DNA of 5,334 bases. Source: Candidatus Heimdallarchaeota archaeon. GTDB lineage: Archaea; Asgardarchaeota; Heimdallarchaeia; Heimdallarchaeales; Heimdallarchaeaceae. The stretch covers positions 1 to 5,334 of the forward strand of contig JAEOTK010000360.1 in assembly GCA_016839875.1 (NCBI GenBank). Reading direction: 5' to 3'. The notes below the pieces were generated by a model. It was not told where the DNA came from, searched no databases, and saw only the letters and a program-made list of their open reading frames with translations. Positions 1 to 4,748 of the stretch are shown here, piece by piece. Position 1 is the stretch's first letter; every line of letters begins with the position of its first letter. The position numbers and the translations under genes were made by a program.

Positions 1-115
1 CATCTAGATCTTCTCTTACACTGAAAAATTTCTCTTTTATTTCATACATTTTTGCAAGTAATTTATAATACTTAACTTCTCTCTGGCTCATAATAAACAG
101 CAATAATCTTTTCAT
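1..115 (-). CDS. N-terminal part of an unknown protein, cut by the left edge
   Basis: About 38 codons are open from an ATG at 113-115 to the window edge. An in-frame TAA at 116-118 lies immediately before that ATG, so the gene cannot start earlier. A second in-frame ATG lies at 89-91. The visible product begins MKRLLLFIMSQREVKYYKLL and continues as a charged, probably helical stretch rich in Lys, Glu and aromatic residues; the part seen contains no recognisable domain. No ribosome binding site is visible before either ATG. A TATA-like stretch (ACATATAGTATAT on the minus strand, about 133-145) lies roughly 25 bases upstream of position 115, which would suit a leaderless archaeal transcript. 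The first eight residues are hydrophobic but too few to call a signal peptide. The reading frame is plausible, but so short a fragment could be chance. Confidence 0.45.
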   Translation of the reverse strand, partial: MKRLLLFIMSQREVKYYKLLAKMYEIKEKFFSVREDLD

Positions 116-130
116 TTAAACTTTTGTTCT

Positions 131-146
131 TGATATACTATATGTT
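131..146 (-). promoter_or_regulatory. Possible TATA box for the leftmost gene
   Basis: On the minus strand this stretch reads as alternating A/T (CATATAGTATATC). Its centre is about 25 bases from the ATG at 115, the usual archaeal distance from TATA box to transcription start. It lies in the divergent gap shared with the cold-shock gene. The surroundings are AT-rich, so such a match can arise by chance. Confidence 0.3.
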
Positions 147-261
147 GTAATTTTCTGTTTCTAGTTGCATTTTGTGATTTATTCTCATAATTTGTATTGA
201 CCACATACTTTATTTAGTGTAAAAATTAATTTTTATTGCAAATTAGAAAGGAAGTAGTTGG

Positions 262-316
262 ATTTTTAATTTGAAAAATTAATAAGTCAATTAGCGAATT
301 TTTAATTAGAAAAAAT
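262..316 (+). repeat. Two near-identical AT hairpin repeats before the cold-shock gene
   Basis: Two copies of a 19-base element of the form ATTTTTAATTtGAAAAAtT lie at 262-280 and 298-316, starting 36 bases apart. Each is a short imperfect inverted repeat (ATTTTT against AAAAAT). They lie just upstream of the ribosome binding site at 327-332, so they would fall in the 5' leader if transcription begins before about 260. A leader structure affecting translation is conceivable but inferred. Simple AT richness could also give this pattern. Confidence 0.35.
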
Positions 317-326
317 CTCAAGAATT

Positions 327-332
327 GGAGGT
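327..332 (+). promoter_or_regulatory. Shine-Dalgarno sequence GGAGGT fixing the TTG start
   Basis: GGAGGT is a strong match to the 16S anti-Shine-Dalgarno sequence and lies seven bases before the TTG at 340. A TTG at 325 is also in frame, but it overlaps this site and cannot be the start served by it. The site therefore decides that the protein begins at 340. Confidence 0.85.
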
Positions 333-339
333 TAATTAC

Positions 340-537
340 TTGAAAGGAACAATTAAACGTATAATGTATGACCGAAATTATGGTTTTCTCAGTGTAGAAG
401 GCGAAGATAAAGATATCTTCTTCCATCGTTCTGGCTGCAAAGGCGAATTCAGTGACCTTAAAGAAGGCGATGAAGTAGAATTCGAAATTGAAGAAACCGA
501 TAGAGGTAAGCAAGCTACAAATGTAGAAGCTGCATAA
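340..537 (+). CDS. Cold-shock-domain (CspA-like) nucleic-acid-binding protein
   Basis: This is a 65-residue single-domain protein, the normal length of CspA-family proteins, which are five-stranded OB-fold barrels that bind single-stranded RNA or DNA and loosen RNA structure. The RNP1 motif is RNYGFL (residues 12-17) and RNP2 is DIFFH (25-29). The C-terminal half follows the family pattern, with LKEGDEVEFEIEE and then the KQATNV strand before the end. The usual KWFN at the end of strand 1 is replaced by KRIMYD, so the conserved tryptophan on the nucleic-acid-binding face is missing; Tyr10 may partly replace it. The start is TTG at 340, set by GGAGGT. The protein is acidic, as is common in the family. 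It stands alone on the plus strand, divergent from the leftmost gene. Such proteins are common in bacteria and patchy in archaea, so a bacterial origin by transfer is possible. Confidence 0.9.
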   Translation: MKGTIKRIMYDRNYGFLSVEGEDKDIFFHRSGCKGEFSDLKEGDEVEFEIEETDRGKQATNVEAA

Positions 538-544
538 TAAAGAA

Positions 545-591
545 GGAAATCTAAAGTTAGAAGAGATTCCAAGGAAGGTATTTTTCTGTTC
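545..591. repeat. Direct repeat, copy 1 (matches 773-818)
   Basis: The 47 bases from GGAAATCTAA to TCTGTTC recur at 773-818 in the same orientation with four substitutions and one single-base gap. The repeat covers the last eleven or so codons and the stop of the GNAT gene plus its immediate 3' flank. It is part of the gene remnant, not an independent mobile repeat: there are no terminal inverted repeats and no target duplication. Confidence 0.85.
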
Positions 592-699
592 TGAACAAGA
601 ACGAAAAAAATTCGCTTTACACTAGCTTTTTCGATCCCAACCATTTCTGAATGAAATGGCACAAACCCAAGAATAAAAGCCGTTTCGACGGCAAGCCTT
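557..699 (-). pseudogene. Frameshifted 3' remnant of a GNAT acetyltransferase gene
   Basis: Read on the minus strand, about 690-612 encodes VETAFILGFVPFHSEMVGIE, which aligns with FEKLFFLGMRPSQKEMEQLE near the C-terminus of the intact GNAT gene at 784-1353. The match then moves to another frame: 557-609 reads SEFFSFLF, then RTEKYLPWNLF and a stop at 557-559, against FLFQLGTEKYLLWKLY and a stop in the intact gene. At DNA level, 545-591 matches 773-818 with four mismatches and one gap, including about a dozen bases beyond the stop codon. Upstream of about 697 a stop codon and a T/A-rich run end the resemblance, so the first three quarters of the gene are lost. It is most simply a decayed tandem copy of the GNAT gene, or the tail left by recombination between two copies. 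Confidence 0.7.
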
Positions 700-718
700 T
701 ATTTTTTTATTATTTTTT
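679..718 (+). terminator. GC hairpin followed by T-rich tracts; possible terminator of the cold-shock gene
   Basis: A perfect stem, GCCGT (679-683) with ACGGC (688-692), encloses a TTCG loop. It is followed within ten bases by runs of seven T (702-708) and six T (713-718). This is the shape of an intrinsic terminator on the plus strand, and T-runs alone often end transcription in archaea. It is 140 bases beyond the cold-shock stop codon, with no other plus-strand gene between. The stem overlaps the edge of the GNAT remnant, where it would encode AVETA, so it could be left-over coding sequence. Confidence 0.5.
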
Positions 719-760
719 CAAAAAATCTAAATTCCTTTAATCAATAATGTAATAATATTT

Positions 761-773
761 CAAAAAAAGAAAG
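761..773 (-). terminator. T-tract terminator after the GNAT gene
   Basis: On the minus strand CTTTCTTTTTTTG starts 11 bases after the GNAT stop codon. No hairpin precedes it. An unstructured run of T just after a stop is typical of archaeal transcription termination. Confidence 0.5.
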
Positions 774-818
774 GAAATCTAAGTTAGTAGAGTTTCCAAA
801 GAAGGTATTTCTCTGTTC
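773..818. repeat. Direct repeat, copy 2 (matches 545-591)
   Basis: This is the intact-gene counterpart of the repeat at 545-591. It contains the GNAT stop codon at 784-786 and the codons for TEKYLLWKLY. That the 3' flank is conserved along with the coding end shows the duplication extended past the gene. Confidence 0.85.
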
Positions 819-1353
819 CCAACTGGAACAAAAATACCTGTTTTTCACTCAAGTTCTCTAGTTGTTCCATCTCTTTTTGAGATGGTCTCATTCCTAAGAA
901 GAAGAGTTTTTCAAAAAGCCATTCTTTCTTAAACCAATTAGTCAATTTCTTCAAAATATCCTCATAAAGCCCCAACTCCCATGCTTTTGGAGTTATCCAA
1001 AAGGAGATACCAGGATCTTTTTCTCCTATTTCTATGCTCTCAATCACACGATCATTGAAAAAAGCAAATTTCAAGAAAGGAGTTAAAGGTTTAACGAAAA
1101 TGCAACCATAACACACAGTTTCATCTTTGTCCATAATTGTAAATGCAAATTCCTTACGATCATTGTGATCCTGTTCATGTCTAGAGATTTGTTTATGATT
1201 TTCTTCTTTCGGAAATCCTTCAGGTCTAAAACCACTCTCTATAACTGCTTGATAATCTAACTCGTTATCAGTACCCTTCAATTGCCGAATTTTAACATTG
1301 TCAAAAATCAACTCTGCAGGAACTTCTTTATCTTCAGGATAAAATTGTGACAT
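784..1353 (-). CDS. GNAT-family N-acetyltransferase-like protein
   Basis: This 189-residue protein is of normal GNAT length. GNAT enzymes move an acetyl group from acetyl-CoA to an amine on a small molecule or protein. The central part resembles a GNAT subfamily I know from other prokaryotes: LDYQAVIESG (about 32-41), then EENHKQISRHEQDH (50-63), then EFAFTIMDKDETVCYGCIFV (strands 3-4, 68-87), then SFWITPKAWELGLYEDILKK (116-135), the position of motif A. The glycine-rich pyrophosphate loop Q/RxxGxG/A normally found there is not recognisable (AWELGLYED), so acetyl-CoA binding may be altered. The substrate cannot be read from sequence. There is no ribosome binding site; the TATA box at 1376-1383 suggests a leaderless transcript starting at the ATG. 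A decayed copy of its 3' end lies downstream at 557-699. It is divergent from the P-loop kinase-like gene at 1523. Confidence 0.8.
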   Translation of the reverse strand: MSQFYPEDKEVPAELIFDNVKIRQLKGTDNELDYQAVIESGFRPEGFPKEENHKQISRHEQDHNDRKEFAFTIMDKDETVCYGCIFVKPLTPFLKFAFFNDRVIESIEIGEKDPGISFWITPKAWELGLYEDILKKLTNWFKKEWLFEKLFFLGMRPSQKEMEQLENLSEKQVFLFQLGTEKYLLWKLY

Positions 1354-1375
1354 AGGGATTTCATTTGTTAAAACG

Positions 1376-1383
1376 TTTATAAA
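1376..1383 (-). promoter_or_regulatory. Archaeal TATA box of the GNAT gene
   Basis: A perfect TTTATAAA, preceded on the minus strand by the purine-rich GAAA expected of a BRE element, is centred about 26 bases before the ATG at 1353. That spacing places the transcription start at or next to the ATG, in keeping with the lack of a ribosome binding site. It is the best single sign in the window that the host is an archaeon. Confidence 0.65.
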
Positions 1384-1480
1384 TTTCAGCCTTTTTGCTC
1401 TCTAAAGCTATGTTTTTATCTACAAAATAGATTTTCGGAAAGGAAATAGAATCAGTTTTGGTAATTCTCGAATTTACTCA

Positions 1481-1490
1481 ATTATACTAA
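1481..1490 (+). promoter_or_regulatory. Possible TATA box of the P-loop kinase-like gene
   Basis: ATTATACTAA lies about 38 bases before the ATG at 1523. With archaeal spacing, transcription would start near 1511 and give a leader of about 12 bases without a ribosome binding site. The 169-base divergent gap has several other AT stretches, such as 1493-1506, so the assignment is weak. Confidence 0.3.
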
Positions 1491-1522
1491 AATTCTTATT
1501 ATTTTACTTAATCACTTTTCAA

Positions 1523-2065
1523 ATGAAAGCAGATAGAATCAAAATCTATGGTGGTTCTTGTTCAGGAAAAACCACTCTTGCTATTCAGCTTTCAAATATT
1601 CTTAACATTCCCGTTTTCCATATTGATGATATATTTTGGGAAGAAAATTGGAAAATGAAACCTTCTGATGATTTCCGCAAAGAAATCGAAGAAATAGTTT
1701 CTAAAGATAGATGGATTCTTGATGGTAATTATGATAGAGTACGAGATATAGTTTTACCAAGAACATCGCTTATAGTCATCCTGAATACATGTTTATTTGT
1801 TGTTTTCTGGAGATTGATTATTCGTTCCCTAGCAAGAAGAGGAATAATTCGAAAAGAAGTGACTAAACTTCCTAAGAAAATTGGTCAAGAAGATCGAATG
1901 TTTTCTGCATTTAGATCTATCTTTGAGTTAGGTTATCATGCAATCAAATTCAGATTGAAAAGATTAAAAGAAGTAAAAAATGAAAGTATAAGAATACTAG
2001 GTAAAGAGAATGTATTTGTTTTAAAAAACAAGAAACAACTTAAGCAATTCTTTCAAACTCTTTAG
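1523..2065 (+). CDS. P-loop nucleotide kinase-like protein of the FlaR / 'DNA topology modulation' family
   Basis: This 180-residue protein belongs to the adenylate-kinase-like P-loop group often annotated as 'topology modulation protein FlaR'. The Walker A loop is GGSCSGKTTLA (residues 10-20), closely following a beta strand. Two family signatures follow: HIDDIFW (33-39), at the usual substrate-binding place, and RWILDGNY (63-70). A hydrophobic strand and helix (SLIVILNTCLFVVFWRLIIR, 82-101) lead into the arginine-rich stretch RSLARRGIIRK (101-111), which corresponds to the lid. The C-terminus, rich in Lys and Leu, ends with the family's strand VFVLKNKKQL. ATP binding is well supported; the phosphate acceptor is unknown, and the name FlaR reflects an old DNA-supercoiling phenotype, not a proven activity. 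The ATG at 1523 lacks a ribosome binding site. The gene ends 10 bases from the converging end of the paralog array. Confidence 0.85.
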   Translation: MKADRIKIYGGSCSGKTTLAIQLSNILNIPVFHIDDIFWEENWKMKPSDDFRKEIEEIVSKDRWILDGNYDRVRDIVLPRTSLIVILNTCLFVVFWRLIIRSLARRGIIRKEVTKLPKKIGQEDRMFSAFRSIFELGYHAIKFRLKRLKEVKNESIRILGKENVFVLKNKKQLKQFFQTL

Positions 2066-2075
2066 AAGTTTAAAA

Positions 2076-2963
2076 CTACCTTTTCTTTTGCCATTCTTGT
2101 AAAGGCCAAATATTATCCCAATATTCTTCTGGAGGATGTACCAAGTTCCAATCGATTCTTGTATCATGAAAAACACAACTACAGTAAGGATCACCCTTAG
2201 CAATGGTATGATCCATAGTTAAAACAAAGTTCTTATTCTCTGTTTTAGCACCTTGAAAATCACCATAACAACAAACCAAATATTTGAGTTGTAAATCAAG
2301 CATATCATTTAGTGCGTCGTCCCATAAACAAACATCTTTTCTAAAGATCAATTTTCCATTGTAAGGTTTACTTTGGACAGTTACCCAGTGATCTGATTCT
2401 TTTTCTTCATAATCCTCAAAATATTTCTTCCATAAAGAATCCAAACTATCAACATCGTCCTCTTTATCTCTATAATGTTCAATCAAAAATTTTGTAATAT
2501 ATCGCTTATACAATTTTATTGCTTCAGTTCTTTCAGTTACAGCTGTTAAGCACTCAACATTGGTGTATTTTGGAACCAGAAACGATCGGAGAAAATTTCT
2601 TTGAGGAACCTCCACTTTTTCTCTAGCCCAATCTGTATTAGATCCAACCTCTAGTAAATCCAGGAAGAAATGCAAACTTTTTTTGGCTAAATCAGGATAT
2701 TTTTTTAAATTTGGTAAATCAGATATTATTTTGTCAATTTCGATATCTGATAGATTGATCTCAGATTTTTCAGATTTTTTGGTATATGTTTCATCTAGTT
2801 TAGAAATATAAGATTCAACAATTTCAGGCTTGTTTTTCTCTAATAAACCTATTAGAAAATTCAGACGATTAAGTGGTGAAAGTAGAGCAGATTCAAGTGG
2901 TTGCACTTCTTGTAAAACAGATAGTGCATTAGGATTGAAAACTCTTATTTCATTAAATTTCAT
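2076..2963 (-). CDS. A1: ATC-hydrolase-like protein, first member of pair A
   Basis: This 295-residue protein resembles the Pfam ATC_hydrolase family, named after the Pseudomonas enzyme that opens the ring of L-2-amino-thiazoline-4-carboxylic acid on the way to cysteine; most members have no known function. It has a helical N-terminal part (RLNFLIG at 33-39, KPEIVESY at 45-52), a middle segment (VPQRNFLRSFL 119-129, then IKLYKRYI 149-156), and the C-terminal family core. In that core DVCLWDDA (210-217), CCYGDF (231-236) and the block HTIAKGDPYCSC (252-263) carry the conserved cysteines 212, 232 and 261, plus the Gly-Asp of the family pattern. It ends with HPPEEYWDNIWP. It aligns with A2 almost without gaps. 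An upstream in-frame GTG at 2984 overlaps the A2 stop, but GAGGAG at 2969-2974, five bases before the ATG at 2963, marks the real start. It is last in the putative operon. The hydrolase name describes the family, not a proven activity. Confidence 0.8.
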   Translation of the reverse strand: MKFNEIRVFNPNALSVLQEVQPLESALLSPLNRLNFLIGLLEKNKPEIVESYISKLDETYTKKSEKSEINLSDIEIDKIISDLPNLKKYPDLAKKSLHFFLDLLEVGSNTDWAREKVEVPQRNFLRSFLVPKYTNVECLTAVTERTEAIKLYKRYITKFLIEHYRDKEDDVDSLDSLWKKYFEDYEEKESDHWVTVQSKPYNGKLIFRKDVCLWDDALNDMLDLQLKYLVCCYGDFQGAKTENKNFVLTMDHTIAKGDPYCSCVFHDTRIDWNLVHPPEEYWDNIWPLQEWQKKR

Positions 2964-2968
2964 GTTTA

Positions 2969-2974
2969 CTCCTC
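2969..2974 (-). promoter_or_regulatory. Ribosome binding site of A1
   Basis: GAGGAG on the minus strand ends five bases before the ATG at 2961-2963. It lies between the A2 stop (2981-2983) and that ATG, and it argues against the earlier GTG at 2982-2984. Confidence 0.75.
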
Positions 2975-2980
2975 TTCTTT

Positions 2981-3850
2981 TCACTCATCAATTGGCCACA
3001 TACTATCAAAGAATTCTTTTGGAGGATGTGTCAAATCATCGTTTATTCGAGTATCATGCAAAATGCATGAACAATATGGATCTCCCTTAACTATTGTATG
3101 TTCCATTGTTAATATGAAGTTCTCATTATTGTTATTATAGCTTTGAAAATCACCATAGCAAGCTGCTAAATACCTCAATTCTATATCTGGTAATTCCTTT
3201 ATAGCATCATCCCACATGCAAGTATCTTTTCTCTGTGGAAACTTCCCATTTTCAATTACACCTTGAATTATTACCCAACCAATATTTGGGGAATCACTTT
3301 CTCTTGGAATTCTAGCTTCTCTAAATTCCTCCAAAGTTTCATACTTAGGTCTTCCAGATGCAATAGATTTCACATAAGAATCAATATAATCTTTGAATAA
3401 TTGAATACCTAGATTTCTACCTAAGATTTCTGTTAAAACCAGTGCATTGTAATATCTATGATAAAGAAATGATTGGATATATCTTCTGTTAGGTACTTTG
3501 ATTTTATCTTCTGTCCATTTCTCTGAAAAACCAACATCAAGCAATTGAAGGTAATAATTCAGACTATTGTGTATTAAATCTGGATAAACCCTTAAATGAA
3601 TAAAATCGTTATTGACATCAATTTTATCAACAATGTTTTCATCTAGGTAAGATTGGTTCAAAAGCTCAACGAATCGAATATTTAGCTTTGTTACATAGCT
3701 TTGCAAGATCTCAGGTTTCTCCTTCTTTATGAAGCCTATCAGATAATTCAGTCGTTTTAGAATGGTTTGTTTAGCAAACTCTAATGGTTGTAATTCATGC
3801 TTGTTATCTAGATCACTTATATGATATTTACCAGTTGTAAAAACTTCCAT
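2981..3850 (-). CDS. A2: ATC-hydrolase-like protein, second member of pair A
   Basis: This 289-residue protein is a close paralog of A1: about 60% identity over the last 80 aligned residues, with 48 of 80 counted by eye and no gap. It shares QPLE (21-24), RLNYLIGF, KPEILQSY, YPDL (89-92), RYYNALVLTEILGR (132-145) and the core RKDTCMWDDA (207-216), CYGDF (231-235), HTIVKGDPYCSC (251-262), HDTRI and HPPKEFFDSMWP. Cysteines 211, 231 and 260 match the three family positions, and Cys262 is shared only with A1. The clearest difference from A1 lies in residues 163-200 and in an Asn-rich loop (SYNNNNENF, 237-245). The ATG at 3850 comes six bases after the B1 stop. GGGGT inside the end of B1 (eight bases before the ATG) may serve as a weak ribosome binding site, suggesting translational coupling. 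A membrane or secretion signal is not seen, so the protein is probably cytosolic. Confidence 0.8.
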   Translation of the reverse strand: MEVFTTGKYHISDLDNKHELQPLEFAKQTILKRLNYLIGFIKKEKPEILQSYVTKLNIRFVELLNQSYLDENIVDKIDVNNDFIHLRVYPDLIHNSLNYYLQLLDVGFSEKWTEDKIKVPNRRYIQSFLYHRYYNALVLTEILGRNLGIQLFKDYIDSYVKSIASGRPKYETLEEFREARIPRESDSPNIGWVIIQGVIENGKFPQRKDTCMWDDAIKELPDIELRYLAACYGDFQSYNNNNENFILTMEHTIVKGDPYCSCILHDTRINDDLTHPPKEFFDSMWPIDE

Positions 3851-3856
3851 TTCTTA

Positions 3857-4726
3857 TTACCCCAAGTCCTTTCCTATATTTTCTATAAATTCCAAAGATG
3901 GTTGTTCGGTTTCAGGATGCACATAATTGTTCCAGTAAAGCTCATCACAAAACGGTGCGTGGTGAAGGGTTTGAGTTCGTCGAAGATGAATTATACTGCC
4001 TTTATTCCATTCAGGAACATCCCCAATGTAGCATGAACTTAAATAAGCAATATCAGGATCATTAAACTCCTTCAGAGCTTCTGGAGTTAAACAGCTATCA
4101 AACCTGTAGATTACTTTATGATCATCAAATATACAAAACGCGAAATCCGCAAGACCTGATTTGCACCAAGATTCAATGCTTCTCTTGTTAGAAACCAGTA
4201 TATCAACGGATTTAGGATCTTCAGGTTTATCTGATTTATCTCTAGATTTCATTTCTTCAACTAGATATGGAACTATCTGTTTGTAAATCGCTGTTCCTTC
4301 CTCTTTGCCATAGATATCTGCTAACGTTCTTACTAAATAATATGAAGTTCTCTCATGAGCCTTAATTCTATCAAAATAACTCAGTTCTATTTCTCCTTGG
4401 TCTGCTGTATAGATATCAGGTAATTTGATTGTTTTGCATTGATAAAAGAATACTAATTTCTCTAATTCAGGAAAACTTGTTAGTAATTCTAAGTTTTGTC
4501 TAAGTACTTCCCAATTGAAAGCTTCAGTTGCAAAAGTATAATTACCTACAATCTCAAGAAATTTATCTTTCAATCCTGAAATATAAATTTGTAACTCAGC
4601 TGGCTTAATCAACTTGAAGAATTTTATAACTGAATCTACTCTTTCTAGTCTATTCATTATGAAGTTCTCGGGTTCCGAATTTCCTTTTTTCTCTAAACTA
4701 AAACATTTGTAACTCTCAATCTTCAT
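3857..4726 (-). CDS. B1: divergent ATC-hydrolase-like protein, first member of pair B
   Basis: This 289-residue protein is distantly related to A1 and A2 but has the same layout. Its N-terminal helices read NRLERVDSVIKFFKLIKPAE (25-44), like the RLN...KPEI segment of pair A. In the middle, YYLVRTLADIYGKEEGTAIY (129-148) matches the family pattern of a helix with G-x-E followed by a lysine-containing helix. The core has RFDSCLTPEAL (208-218), SSCYIGDVPE (230-239) and RRTQTLHHAPFCDELYW (249-265). Cysteines 212, 232 and 260 fall at the numbers seen in A1 and A2. In the last block the Gly-Asp of pair A (KGDPYC) is replaced by HHAPFC, one residue shorter, while the second CxC cysteine becomes Glu261-262. 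This may change activity or ligand. GTGGAG at 4736-4741 precedes the ATG by nine bases, and the gene lies 22 bases after B2. Confidence 0.75.
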   Translation of the reverse strand: MKIESYKCFSLEKKGNSEPENFIMNRLERVDSVIKFFKLIKPAELQIYISGLKDKFLEIVGNYTFATEAFNWEVLRQNLELLTSFPELEKLVFFYQCKTIKLPDIYTADQGEIELSYFDRIKAHERTSYYLVRTLADIYGKEEGTAIYKQIVPYLVEEMKSRDKSDKPEDPKSVDILVSNKRSIESWCKSGLADFAFCIFDDHKVIYRFDSCLTPEALKEFNDPDIAYLSSCYIGDVPEWNKGSIIHLRRTQTLHHAPFCDELYWNNYVHPETEQPSLEFIENIGKDLG

Positions 4727-4735
4727 TTCTATCTA

Positions 4736-4741
4736 CTCCAC
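4736..4741 (-). promoter_or_regulatory. Ribosome binding site of B1
   Basis: GTGGAG on the minus strand ends nine bases before the ATG at 4724-4726, in the 22-base gap after B2. It supports that start and independent initiation of B1 on a shared transcript. Confidence 0.6.
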
Positions 4742-4748
4742 ATATTTC

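Noticed and set aside
226..513. Minus-strand open frame of about 95 codons opposite the cold-shock gene
   Set aside because: It is antisense to a well-supported cold-shock gene, is rich in Phe and Ile as expected from reversed AT-rich DNA, and has no start signal.
378..662. Minus-strand open frame of about 94 codons across the cold-shock gene and the gap
   Set aside because: Only its first 18 or so codons make sense, as part of the GNAT remnant. The rest is antisense to the cold-shock gene and out of frame with the GNAT ending.
1354..1522. Operator or riboswitch in the divergent gap
   Set aside because: Apart from the TATA-like stretches I found no convincing inverted repeat or known riboswitch-like structure. 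The gap is simple AT-rich sequence.
2021..2203. Short minus-strand frame over the convergent ends
   Set aside because: It overlaps A1 in another frame and the kinase-like gene in antisense, and its hydrophobic start is a by-product of AT-rich coding DNA.
2961..2984. GTG at 2984 as the start of A1
   Set aside because: It would overlap the A2 stop and places the clear GAGGAG site inside the coding region. The ATG at 2963 is correctly spaced from that site and aligns with the A2 start.
2830..3090. Plus-strand open frame across the A1/A2 junction
   Set aside because: It is antisense to two supported genes and spans their junction, and it has no homology that I recognise.
3821..4036. Plus-strand open frame across the A2/B1 junction
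   Set aside because: It is antisense to the starts and ends of two supported genes. The region's codon pattern fits the minus strand.
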